Positions 17,242 through 26,831 of a stretch of 64,000 bases of DNA are shown piece by piece. The DNA is taken from assembly GCA_030407315.1 (NCBI GenBank), contig JALQPE010001958.1, positions 62,001-126,000 of the forward strand, read 5' to 3'. The DNA is from Asparagopsis taxiformis (Eukaryota > Rhodophyta > Florideophyceae > Bonnemaisoniales > Bonnemaisoniaceae). How positions within the stretch are numbered: position 1 is the stretch's first letter; every line of letters starts with the position of its first letter. The notes under the pieces were generated by a model, which saw only the letters and a program-made list of their open reading frames with translations, was not told the origin of the DNA and ran no database searches. The position numbers and the translations under genes were made by a program.

Positions 17242-19989
17242 ATGAACTTCCACACCCACAACGTCAGCGAGGTAACAGTTGCTGACAATGTGTGCTCTGT
17301 GATGGAGTTCATCAATATCCACCGCCTGGGAAAGAAGAAGATCGAGCCGACCGTTCAATACATCAAAGAACGGAAAGCGCTGAGCTGGATTCGTCCGAGA
17401 CAGCTCATGCGCTACGTCTCGATCGCGCGAGGGTTCAAGACCATTGAAAGCCCTGCTTTCAAATACTGGTCGAGCATCCCGAACAGGCCGGAGTTCGTTC
17501 AATTTTCTTCGACGGAGGATCTGGCTGGGTGTACGGTGAACTTGTTGTTCAATGGGTCGTTCAGGAGTGCGCCTGACGTCCAAAAGTGTTTCATCCTTGA
17601 GATGACGGCGCGCTACACTTGTAGCCGTCGGTCGGCCGGGCTGAAACCGTACTCGGTTGGTACCATTGGGCAGGAATGGATTGCTGGTTTGTTGGAAATC
17701 TTCGGGTACGTGAAGGAGGTGGCCGAGTATTGGAACGTGTCGGATGTGTTGAGGATGCTGGATGGGTCAATTCCCAGCGTGGGTGACCCGAGCAAGAGCT
17801 TCGACATTCGCTCGCGCGTTGTCGAAGTTCTTGCTCAGATGGTCCCCAAGAAGGGGTGCTGGGCAGACTTCCGTCCCAAGGAAGGCCCCCCCGATGGTTA
17901 CAAGTCCGAGAACATTTTTCCCCGTAAGAAGTCTGTCTTCGGGAAGGACGCCAGGAAAATGCTCCTGCGCGTCACTGGGTACCGCGACATGATTATGCGG
18001 AAACGCTTTCACGCGATGTACCCAGACATCCCACATGCTGCGCTCCCAGCCACATGTGGTGATGATGCCCCCATCCCTTCCTCTTCCAATTCCTTGCCCA
18101 TCCCTTCATCCTCCATTCCTTTGCCCCCACCACCTCAACTGGAATCTTCCAGCGATTCCGAGGTTGCCCCTGTTCCTGTCTCTACCCCTGCCGTGTCGGC
18201 ATCCTCCCCTGCGGTGACCCCGGTCAAGCCGACTGCGCGTGGTCCCCAGGATGGCAGCGAGCGCTCTGGTCCAGTTTCCCACGCCGGGACTGGTACCCCC
18301 AACCGTCCTGTCCAAGCCGCGCAGGAGCAGGTCTCACCGGCTTCGCAGCCTGAGCCTGCTACTCCGGTTGCCGAGCAGCACCCTGCTGCTCCGGCCCCCG
18401 CTGTCGAAGCTTCCCGTTCTGCATCTGCTAGCAGTTCGGGAAGCTCCAGCGATGACAGTTTCGTCCCTTCACCATCCGGTGGGGTTGGACAGAAGACGGT
18501 TGCGAGGATTTCGACGGAGGGCCCTACTCCCGAGAATGTGGTCGAGGGCAGCAGTGCGAAGGGCGGTGCAGATCCTGACGATGATGTCATTGAAGTCAGT
18601 GATTCTGCACCGCCCGGAGTGGAAACTTCTGGGAGGAAAGTGATGCCCAGAAGGAGTACCCGCCTGCAAGCGAGTCGTTCCGGTCGTGGTGGAACGGCGG
18701 GTGGTGCTGTGGAGGTCGTCGAGCTGGAGAGCGCCCCCGAGGATGCGGGTGAAAACTCCATCCTCGGGAAGCGTAACTTGGATGCGCCTTCTGCGACGCC
18801 CGAGCCTTCTACCAAAAAGAGAAGGCTCGGTGAGACTTCATCAAAGTCGTCGTCAAAGAAATCCAAGTCGGCTTCCCGAGGTCGCTCTCGGGAGCCGGTT
18901 CTCCAGTTCGACGACGCCCAGGAGAATCCCATTCCCGACAGTATCGTCGATGAGAATGTGGCCGCCGTTCTCCCCAGCGCAATTGCGTCTGGCAGCCGGA
19001 TGAAGTACTATATGGAAAGTACGACGGTGGAGACGGTTCGGGCGGAAATGAGGGCGGCAGCATTCCAGGCAGCTGCATCGCCGGGAGCCGAGGAAACGGT
19101 GGTGGAACAGTACTTTGCGGTGAAGCGGGCGTTGCTGGAGAACTTGGGGGTTATTGTTTTGGAACGCTTGTTGGAATCGTCCACGGCTGGGAGTGCGACG
19201 CATGAGCTGTTCGGTCACTTCGCTAGGCAGTTCCCGCTGGTTGAGGAGGTTGAAAAACCCTCCCAGCAGTCTGATTCTAACGATGACGACAGGGAGCCAC
19301 AGGACGAGCCGCCAGCTTTCGCAAAGCCCGGCTTCGATCCTTCGCCGTGGCAGTTCATCCACAACGTGGGTGATGCGAAGGACCGCATGGATGGTGGTCG
19401 TGGGCGCCTCTCTCTGCCGCGGCGTGAGTTGTGCGATAAGTTGGAGGAGGGGAATTTGGAGATGTACAAGAACAAGTTGGTGGCAGAGCTTGCTCTTGGT
19501 GTTTGTGCGGAGTTCTTGAAGCTGGGAATGGAGGGTGATGATCCTGTCTTCTTCCCGAAGACAGGATTGCGGCTGCTTCTTACAGCAGATGGGGCTGCGG
19601 ACCAGGATGGGCACACGGACTTCAAGGTATCAACGAGTCGTGTTGCAGGACCTACCGAGTCTCCATCATATTTCATGATGTCGAGCGGAGCAGATGGATT
19701 CTCTATAGTAGCTGCCCCTTATAGTCATGTATGCCTGGCCAATCCGGACGCCGATATGTGGAAGGTTCCCATTCATAGGCTGTATGTGCCACCCTATTCC
19801 GTATTGGTTGGTCGCGGTGACCTTTACCATTACGGGGTCGGCTTCAAGCGCGGAGATATTCCTGCGGGCGAAAAGCTAGTCTATGGCCTGCCCACGCGCG
19901 GCCACATCTACTTGAAGACGGAGAAGGACGTCCTCACGGACCACATCCACACCGTCGAATATTACAAGTACGATAGGAGCAATAGATAG
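17242..19989 (+). CDS. 2OG-Fe(II) dioxygenase-like protein, N-terminus incomplete
   Basis: 915 residues from the first ATG. The same frame is open and protein-like (for example D-S-P-E-W-E-E-F-V-K) back to about 17030, where a TAG stops it with no ATG. The true N-terminus is therefore missing, spliced, or cut by the adjacent tandem repeats. Residues about 1-260 are a globular unknown domain. Residues about 270-580 are low-complexity Ser/Pro/acidic with NLS-like basic runs. Residues about 780-915 match the dioxygenase-like C-terminus of the 2.4-6.3 kb protein: H791-x-D793, a Y-F...G-A-D-G-F-S-I segment, V-P-P-Y-S-V-L-V-G-R-G, the distal H863 in L-Y-H-Y-G, and an Arg near 886. No ParB-like motif is seen. 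Substrate unknown; nucleic-acid modification is a guess from the shared family and context. Confidence 0.7.
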   Translation: MNFHTHNVSEVTVADNVCSVMEFINIHRLGKKKIEPTVQYIKERKALSWIRPRQLMRYVSIARGFKTIESPAFKYWSSIPNRPEFVQFSSTEDLAGCTVNLLFNGSFRSAPDVQKCFILEMTARYTCSRRSAGLKPYSVGTIGQEWIAGLLEIFGYVKEVAEYWNVSDVLRMLDGSIPSVGDPSKSFDIRSRVVEVLAQMVPKKGCWADFRPKEGPPDGYKSENIFPRKKSVFGKDARKMLLRVTGYRDMIMRKRFHAMYPDIPHAALPATCGDDAPIPSSSNSLPIPSSSIPLPPPPQLESSSDSEVAPVPVSTPAVSASSPAVTPVKPTARGPQDGSERSGPVSHAGTGTPNRPVQAAQEQVSPASQPEPATPVAEQHPAAPAPAVEASRSASASSSGSSSDDSFVPSPSGGVGQKTVARISTEGPTPENVVEGSSAKGGADPDDDVIEVSDSAPPGVETSGRKVMPRRSTRLQASRSGRGGTAGGAVEVVELESAPEDAGENSILGKRNLDAPSATPEPSTKKRRLGETSSKSSSKKSKSASRGRSREPVLQFDDAQENPIPDSIVDENVAAVLPSAIASGSRMKYYMESTTVETVRAEMRAAAFQAAASPGAEETVVEQYFAVKRALLENLGVIVLERLLESSTAGSATHELFGHFARQFPLVEEVEKPSQQSDSNDDDREPQDEPPAFAKPGFDPSPWQFIHNVGDAKDRMDGGRGRLSLPRRELCDKLEEGNLEMYKNKLVAELALGVCAEFLKLGMEGDDPVFFPKTGLRLLLTADGAADQDGHTDFKVSTSRVAGPTESPSYFMMSSGADGFSIVAAPYSHVCLANPDADMWKVPIHRLYVPPYSVLVGRGDLYHYGVGFKRGDIPAGEKLVYGLPTRGHIYLKTEKDVLTDHIHTVEYYKYDRSNR

Positions 19990-20507
19990 CATACCAGAAG
20001 TATTAAAACCTATACTACTGTTCCCTGCTAAAAAGTTCTGTCTTTCTCATCTCAACATTGTTATCTTAGCCCACTTTTCGGTTTTCATCTATACATGTAT
20101 AGCTATACATCTGGCCTTCATCTCATAGTTTAGTGCTACTCAGCAGATTGCTTGCTACTTTTTAATATTAGTCTACAACGTTGTATGATTTTACTAGCTA
20201 GGCCGTAGGGGGAGACTAGTTTCAACCCTTGACAACGCGCACATTTCGACTACGAGAGCCGTCACTGTGATAAATTATTGGTAGAATTTTCGTCTATCTT
20301 CCCACCTACACTAGGCTACCTATATATATACAGGGTGTACCCAGAACAGAGACCACGTGAGGTAAAATACTCCTGAGAGCTGCTCACAGCCGTACAGACC
20401 TTTGTTGAGCAATTTTCCCGACTTCACACTTCGCTTCTCACCTTTACTAAGACGGGAGAACGACGAAACTCCCTGCTGCTTACAGCCGAAGCCGTTTACC
20501 AGGGTTC

Positions 20508-20909
20508 CTTACAGCAAAGTCATCGTTACGATGACTTTGCTGTAAGAAAAGAAAACATTACAGAAGCCACGATTTCTTTACCGGGTAAAAAAATTGTGGC
20601 CGCTGTAATGATTTGCTTTCTTACAGCAAAGTCATCGTAACGATGACTTTGCTGTAAGGAACCGTTTCCTTGCAGTGGCCAAAGAATTTTTTACCGGGTA
20701 AAAAATCAGCAAGAATTTTTACCGGGTAAAAAATTGTGGCCGCTGTAATGATTTGCTTTCTTACAGCAAAGTCATCGTTACGATGACTTTGCTGTAAGAA
20801 AACGTTTCATTACAGCGGCCACAATTTTTTACCCGGTAAAGAAATCGTGGCTGCTGTAATGATCTGTTTTCTTACAGCAAAGTCATCGTAACGATGACTT
20901 TGCTGTCAG
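20508..20909. repeat. array of long palindromes
   Basis: A 39-bp palindrome with perfect 19-bp arms (CTTACAGCAAAGTCATCGT) and a single T or A centre occurs at 20508, 20620, 20760 and 20871; the last has one mismatch. Between copies lie TTTACCGGGTAAA palindromes and GTGGCCGCTGTAATGA segments in both orientations, so 20721-20840 is one near-perfect palindrome of about 120 bp. It lies between the convergent 3' ends of the 17.2-kb and 21.2-kb genes. 19990-20500 and 20910-21213 show no gene. Confidence 0.9.
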
Positions 20910-21213
20910 CATCCCCGGTAAACGGCCCGCACTGTAATGGGGTGACTGCTTCTCCTACATCGCTCTCTTACTGGTGTTCTACATGCTGCGTTGCTACACA
21001 ATTTCTCACTCACATCTTTCTAGTTTCTCTCCTTTTCGTATCCATAGGTAAAGCAGTAGAAAAGTGGATAGTTTGCACTCCAGGCCGCAGATGCCTTCCT
21101 GCAGTCATGTCACGATTGTTGTAGTCTAGTCTATAATATCTAGCGCTCTTGCAAGATGATGCACAGTCTATTGTCTCTGCCAATGCGTGTTTACTCAAAT
21201 CTATCAAAGTAGC

Positions 21214-24200
21214 TCAGTTAGCTGGCCAATATTTTCTACCATAGTCGGCAAATATCTCCTCATCAGCTTCAACGTCTCTGGTCAGAACGACCTTGACAGC
21301 ATGGGGATTCTTGATATTTGAAGCAAAGTCCGGTTTGTCTATGGCATCGCCTTGTCGAAACTCGGCTGACTGTGTTCGACTCACCTCGGTCGCTTTCTCC
21401 GTTCCGTCAATGACCCGACAATCATTGAGGTAGCTGGTACAATTATAGACCGCTGGAACGAGCCAAACCTTCCGAACAGGTGCACCCCTCCCTATGTACG
21501 TGGTTTCCAATTCCATGTTGTAGTCCTGGAACCTCTCTCCTGTGCACCCAAATCCTTCCGGGCCGTACATCACTGATCTCTGCGGTTCCGAGTCTCGAAT
21601 CTTCGCATAGAAAATCGTCCCGTTGTACCAGCCAATGACCGTCCCCTTCTTCAGTTTCTTCGCCGCGAATACGCCAAACCCACCACCTCTTACCTCCGAT
21701 TGCGAAACATAGACACCGTAGAATGCGGCATCGGCAGCCAGAATCGCGTCCGGGTCTATGCTCCAAAACGAGTGCATGTCCTCGGCAGGCCACTGGTCCA
21801 TAGGCACCCCGCTCAATCTGTGAAGCATAGACCCGTCCTTCTTCATTGACGCAACGAACACAAGCAGATGGTTCGGCAATGCTGTCACAGCAGGGAATCC
21901 TTCTGGTGCATCTGAGATGTGCTTCTGACGAAGCCTTGGAGCTTTTCCTGTGACCGGTACCGACTCGTCCCCAAGAATACTCTCCACCTCACGCTGCAAG
22001 ATCCCCCCATATCGCCCGGCTTTCACCTCACTGACGAAAGCATGCAGTATCCACTCCTGCGATGCATCGTGGCACCTTTTTTCCTTCTCACACCCAATGA
22101 ACCGACGATACGTACCATCCCTCAACGTCATACACGCTATGGCTGTGCTGTATGTTCCCGAGAAGAAATCCATCACGATATCGTTCTGCTTCGAAAATCG
22201 TTCCAGAAGCTCACGAAGAGTGGTCAACGCCTTCTGCTCATGGCGCAGTCGGTTGTTCTGCCCATCGTATTGAGCTTCACCAGCCGACAACCTCGGAACG
22301 TTGTCAATCGCGTTGGTGAACCCAGGGTGCCTCGATATGTCCGGATTGTGCAACCTGTAATCCACCATATCGTATGCAGCCATACCCTTCCCCCGCTTAT
22401 ACGCATGGATAACGAAATCGTGCATATTATGCAGTGTGCACGTTTTCGTCGATGGATTGGACGTAAAGCTGTGTGGTCGGCGAGATAGCACGACTGGAAC
22501 ACTGTCCACAATCATCTTGCCAGGCTCGGCATTTCTGATTGCATCCATCCATGCCACGAGTTGGCGCACGCTGGAATAGATCAGAGCATGGCCGCCAGGC
22601 CGAAGAACTCGAACTATTTCACACGCAACACTCGCCAACTCTTCCGGCTCCAGAATATCGTACTCCGAGTTTTCTCTGCCGCCTTCCCGCCTCGTGTTGA
22701 ATGGAGGATCAGTGAGCACAAGCTGAACACTGTCCTCCAACACGCCATCTTCCAGGAAACTAATTTTGTCCTCCACCTCTTTGGCTACATCAGTGGCGTC
22801 ACAATTCACAGTGTGAATGTAACGCCCCATCACAGCTTCCAGCTTGGTGACATATTCTGGCTTGGATTCCTTTCCGACGTCAACGAGCGGTGCTTCTGTA
22901 GGCGATACAGTGTCAACCTCCATAGCGTCATCCTCGGCCGCACCTTCTCTTGTTGCTGTTTCGCTAGCAACCGCCGCATTATCGTCCTCTCCACCACCGC
23001 GCTCCAGCCTAGCCTTCTTCCTCTGTGGCTCCAGACTATCCTCTTCTATATCCTCGCTGCCATTGTTTGGCACTGCTGCGGATATTTCCATCTGCGCAGG
23101 TGCACCTTCAAGGATGCCAGGCTCGGGCGTATCCTCAAGACTGTGCAACTCATCCATGGTCAGAGGAAGCTTTCGTTGCTCTCGGGTTCGCAATAACCAA
23201 GCCTTCAGCCTCCTCTGACCATCCAGGGCATGAGACGTGTTCAACTTGGCTCGCATGAACGAGTTCAATCCGAACTTGTCAGGAGTGTCGAAAAGCAAGG
23301 CTCGAAGTCTCTGCATCAGCTGACCACGCTCGGCGAAAACATTCACCTCAGTGACACATTGGCGTATCGACAGCAGGAAGGCGCTTGTCAATGATCGCAG
23401 CCTTGCATCCACAGCCACTGGAAGGTCGGCACAGAACCCGTTTTCACTGTCTACAGTTTTCGGGACAATGGTCAGGTTTTTCCGATGCTCCTCGACCGCA
23501 CAGCCATCAGACCGATTCGGGAGTGACCTGAAGCAAAGGCTCGCGGGATCGAATACCATGAACGGCCAGCACATCGATTCAACATCCTCATACCCCAACA
23601 CTCTTGCCCCGGTATCCCATGCAGCTAACACACGGTCGACAACAAATCCAAGCTGGTTGGCTTGCGCACTGGATGTTGCAATTCCAACCATTCCACCACC
23701 ACCAATGGCCCCGGATGTGGCTCTGGCCCGCCTAGATGGCACACTGCCCATCTCCTTACTGCGAATAGCCAAGATACACTGGCACATCATAACCATCAGC
23801 CTCCTGAACCGCTTCTGGCTAGCCTGCAAAGAATCTTGCATGTCGGATGTAGCGCCGTCCAGAAAGTACCTGCTCGAAAGCAGTTCGCGGTTCAGTGGAG
23901 AGGACAATTCTCCGCGGGGTGTCTTGCCAAACATTTCGACGGCACGAGAACTAGTCACCCCCACCTGTTTCGGAAACTCAACCATCCTCGGAGAATCACC
24001 CATCTCTGCATTGAGTCCCCATGCATGACAAAACATTTGCCACAGACGCAAATCAATCGCACTCGAATCTTCTGCTCGGTGATACGGCCGAAGCACAGCC
24101 AGAATAGACATGCATGAGCTGTACTGCGGTTTACCACTCAGGCTTGAAGCAATTTGGCCGCTTGGATCGCAGGATTTGATCCAGCCCAACACATCAGCCA

Positions 24201-24681
24201 TCCTCACAGACGAAATGTGAGCGTACTTGTCCTTTCCGTTTTGGACCCAGTACTCGTCTCTGAGATCAACGGCGATCATCAGATACTCAACAAACATCAT
24301 GCGCCTTTGCAGGCCTGCAATGTCGTTGGATGTCGTCGCTCTCACACGGTCCAGCACAACAGCAGTACTGCTGTTGGTGTCCGCCACGATAGACTCTTCT
24401 CGCATAGGAATCGTAACGCCAGGAGGAAAGACGCCCTTCTCCATTCCACGTACAATTGCCATGCAGCGGTGCGCTCCATCCAATATCTCCAGAACGCCTT
24501 CTCGAAACCTGCCAGTCACGGGATGAGCTGTGTCATAACCGCTGTTGCGAATGCTCTCCATGAGCGCTTCCACATGACTTGCATCAACATCGCGAATCGA
24601 TACGAATTTGCTGACTTGATTGGGGTCGATGAACACCCATCCGTCGTGCTTTTCACCGTGATTGTGGAACGTTCCTTCCAT
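21214..24681 (-). CDS. ParB-like + beta-class DNA amino-methyltransferase + SET domain protein (copy 1)
   Basis: 1155 residues; ATG at 24681 in GCCATGG context. It is the only complete copy with the N-terminal module. ParB-like: residues about 27-75, with V-S-I-R-D-V and D-G-A-H-R at 68-72. A long unknown helical region follows, then an acidic/basic linker. Methyltransferase: motif IV D-P-P-F at 658, L-R-P-G-G-H at about 694, and motif I D-F-F-S-G-T at about 838. Motif IV before motif I defines the beta class (N6-adenine or N4-cytosine). The usual second Gly of F-x-G-x-G is absent (F-S-G-T-Y-S-T). SET: residues about 988-1155 with G-F-G-V-F, G-W-Y-N-G, a C-T-S-Y-L-N-D-C-R stretch in the position of the N-H-S motif, and E-E-I-F-A-D-Y-G at the end. 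It likely acts in the nucleus on DNA and histones; target and activity are inferred. Confidence 0.8.
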   Translation of the reverse strand: MEGTFHNHGEKHDGWVFIDPNQVSKFVSIRDVDASHVEALMESIRNSGYDTAHPVTGRFREGVLEILDGAHRCMAIVRGMEKGVFPPGVTIPMREESIVADTNSSTAVVLDRVRATTSNDIAGLQRRMMFVEYLMIAVDLRDEYWVQNGKDKYAHISSVRMADVLGWIKSCDPSGQIASSLSGKPQYSSCMSILAVLRPYHRAEDSSAIDLRLWQMFCHAWGLNAEMGDSPRMVEFPKQVGVTSSRAVEMFGKTPRGELSSPLNRELLSSRYFLDGATSDMQDSLQASQKRFRRLMVMMCQCILAIRSKEMGSVPSRRARATSGAIGGGGMVGIATSSAQANQLGFVVDRVLAAWDTGARVLGYEDVESMCWPFMVFDPASLCFRSLPNRSDGCAVEEHRKNLTIVPKTVDSENGFCADLPVAVDARLRSLTSAFLLSIRQCVTEVNVFAERGQLMQRLRALLFDTPDKFGLNSFMRAKLNTSHALDGQRRLKAWLLRTREQRKLPLTMDELHSLEDTPEPGILEGAPAQMEISAAVPNNGSEDIEEDSLEPQRKKARLERGGGEDDNAAVASETATREGAAEDDAMEVDTVSPTEAPLVDVGKESKPEYVTKLEAVMGRYIHTVNCDATDVAKEVEDKISFLEDGVLEDSVQLVLTDPPFNTRREGGRENSEYDILEPEELASVACEIVRVLRPGGHALIYSSVRQLVAWMDAIRNAEPGKMIVDSVPVVLSRRPHSFTSNPSTKTCTLHNMHDFVIHAYKRGKGMAAYDMVDYRLHNPDISRHPGFTNAIDNVPRLSAGEAQYDGQNNRLRHEQKALTTLRELLERFSKQNDIVMDFFSGTYSTAIACMTLRDGTYRRFIGCEKEKRCHDASQEWILHAFVSEVKAGRYGGILQREVESILGDESVPVTGKAPRLRQKHISDAPEGFPAVTALPNHLLVFVASMKKDGSMLHRLSGVPMDQWPAEDMHSFWSIDPDAILAADAAFYGVYVSQSEVRGGGFGVFAAKKLKKGTVIGWYNGTIFYAKIRDSEPQRSVMYGPEGFGCTGERFQDYNMELETTYIGRGAPVRKVWLVPAVYNCTSYLNDCRVIDGTEKATEVSRTQSAEFRQGDAIDKPDFASNIKNPHAVKVVLTRDVEADEEIFADYGRKYWPAN

Positions 24682-25194
24682 GGCGAACAAAGGTAGAGTT
24701 TTTAAGAAAGGGATAGTTGGTTGCTGCTTGACCAGGGTGGCGCAAAGCAGAAGTTGGTTGTTTAAAACAAAGTGTCAGCGAGTGGTAGCACTTCGGTGGC
24801 TGTTTCCTTTCCACCCCTGTCCGAACCTTTACAAGTTAACTATATCGACTGTTAGCTCAATAATCAATGTAATACTAAAGTAATACTCAAAATATTTTTC
24901 CATGCAATTTATTGGGCCCCGTAACATCTCTAAACGTATCTTTGTAGTCCAATCGTATGCATCCGACATTCACTTCTAGAACGATTATTCACATCAAATT
25001 TTATGCTGCAATCAGTTCATGGCAGACATCATCCACACTGACGTGTCAATTTTGTCAATTGTCCATTCTATTTCTACACCAGCTAAACATCTCTTCTCGA
25101 CCTTTCCAATCCTCCTAGTATATACTACTCTTTAGCAGAAGGTAACGGTTAGGCTTTCACTAATACAACAATTCTATTCCATAGCTATCCCAAC
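24682..25194. promoter_or_regulatory. shared divergent promoter region
   Basis: 513 bp separates two divergent start codons (24681 minus and 25195 plus). It is AT-rich and contains a TATA-like GTATATACTA near 25118, about 75 bp upstream of the plus-strand ATG. No palindrome array is present here, unlike in most other intergenic gaps. Co-regulation of the two genes is inferred from the arrangement alone. Confidence 0.4.
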
Positions 25195-26556
25195 ATGCTT
25201 CCTCTCGCTCCAAACGACGTTATAGAAGTTCAATGGGAACTTCGGCCGTTTGGGAGGAAACGAAAAATTGTCTGGTGGTCTGCAATCGTCAAGGAAATTA
25301 CTCAGGTCAAGACTGAAACAGACCCATTCCTCCATGCATTGCTCGAATACAAAGCTGAATATGGTTTCGACTCTACCCTTTCTCAAGTCAAGATTTCAGA
25401 TCGTAACGAGCTCGTCGACAAGGATTCCGGAAGGGTTCTCCCGTGGCGAAGTGGTGAGCTTCGCAGTATGGACTCACCTCCATCCCCAGCAGAGAGAGAC
25501 CCAGACTACGGCATTGACCACACTCGCCACCGCCACCGCGGCATCCTTCAAGATTGCACTGCGGATCAAATGAAGAAGACCGTAGCAGAAATGCTGGCAA
25601 GATTGGAAAAGCTGGAGTCAGCTGCCAAACATCCTCTACCCCCTCCATTCGATTCCAACAGTTCCATGACCTCCTCTGCTCTGACTGTATGTAGCATTCT
25701 GTTTCAGAAGCTTGGTGTGTACACAGACAAGCCCCTCTCCCTCCGGATGACGAAATCCGAGCACTCCAGGGGAATGCGACAAACATCGCAAGAAGAAATC
25801 AGAGTACAGGCCGACTGCTCCCTTGCTCAATTCCGCACTATTGCCATTCAATGCAAGGCGAAAGAGAATCGTGACGTTCTCTTCCAGCCGTCCTTTGAGG
25901 ACATCACCTTTCCCTCTGGAAATGAGTCGGATCTTTCCATCATTTTCCCCACCTTTCAGGCACTATGTGACTCCATAGGTACCTCGCAACACGGGTTCCA
26001 GAAAATATTGGTGAAGAGCAGGGCGGAACGCGATGGAGGCAGCTCATCGATTGTCCGAATTTTAGGAAATCTAGTCGACGTTGATTGCTCTCATGATGCT
26101 CCTTCTTCCGCATTTCTCGTCGGCTCATCTGCTTACGTCCTGTCCAGCCCAGACCAACGTATGACAGTTCTTTGCAGAGACTCCTACGAGTTTGACCACG
26201 TCAACAATACATTTTTACATCCCCTATGTCTTAGCCAACTATCACAGTCTAGCATCGTGGACTCTTTCCACCTACGTGATAAGGCTACTGTTACCTATGG
26301 AGCAACGTTTTCGTTACTGTGGAGACGTATTCAGCGCCGAGCTTGTTACAGCACTTTCCAGCCTCTATCAACCGCAGAGACGTTTGGTACACTACATCTA
26401 CGCTTACCTTGCTGTATTTTCAGTGGTACTACTACATGCCAGGAGCTTGAAGACATTGGCTATGAGGCTATCTCTCGTCTTGGCTTCAATGCGGATTCAG
26501 ACAATACCCACCCTCGCTCTCCTCCACCTGCCAACTGCAGTCCTGAGCAAAAATAA
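25195..26556 (+). CDS. unknown protein, possible Tudor/agenet-like N-terminus
   Basis: 453 residues, ATG at 25195. Residues about 5-40 (P-N-D-V-I-E-V-Q-W, then W-W-S-A-I-V-K-E-I) have the aromatic-rich, alternating pattern of an agenet/Tudor-like barrel, a fold that in other proteins reads methylated lysine. This is a pattern impression and not a firm hit. A short predicted coil (M-K-K-T-V-A-E-M-L-A-R-L-E-K-L) lies near 125-140. The rest (about 180-420) is globular and unrecognised, ending in a Pro-rich tail. It is divergently paired with the ParB-methyltransferase-SET gene, which suggests a partner such as a chromatin reader. Confidence 0.6.
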   Translation: MLPLAPNDVIEVQWELRPFGRKRKIVWWSAIVKEITQVKTETDPFLHALLEYKAEYGFDSTLSQVKISDRNELVDKDSGRVLPWRSGELRSMDSPPSPAERDPDYGIDHTRHRHRGILQDCTADQMKKTVAEMLARLEKLESAAKHPLPPPFDSNSSMTSSALTVCSILFQKLGVYTDKPLSLRMTKSEHSRGMRQTSQEEIRVQADCSLAQFRTIAIQCKAKENRDVLFQPSFEDITFPSGNESDLSIIFPTFQALCDSIGTSQHGFQKILVKSRAERDGGSSSIVRILGNLVDVDCSHDAPSSAFLVGSSAYVLSSPDQRMTVLCRDSYEFDHVNNTFLHPLCLSQLSQSSIVDSFHLRDKATVTYGATFSLLWRRIQRRACYSTFQPLSTAETFGTLHLRLPCCIFSGTTTCQELEDIGYEAISRLGFNADSDNTHPRSPPPANCSPEQK

Positions 26557-26831
26557 TAAAGTACATCTATCCGTAGTTATCCTGTTCCTGGGTATTCCAT
26601 TCTAGAGCTCCTGTGGCCATCAATTTCTAGTAAAGACGGATACCCTCGCCCCTTCCTACTTCGACTATTCCACTACCTGTCTCTGCGCTATTCCTTCGAC
26701 TTGACACTATCGTCTGACTGGTTTCCTGATGTCTCGTATCTATCTACTTCCATCTATTACAAAATTCAACTCAACAGAAATTTTATTTCTTCATTCTTCG
26801 TCTACTATACCGAAACCGGTTTCATCCGATA

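Noticed and set aside
18135..19676. Minus-strand ORFs of 150-265 codons inside the second dioxygenase gene
   Set aside because: Shadows of a GC-rich low-complexity coding region. The plus frame has the recognisable domain.
20508..20909. CRISPR array
   Set aside because: Repeats are palindromes of unequal spacing with repeated, not unique, intervening sequence, in a eukaryotic context with no cas genes.
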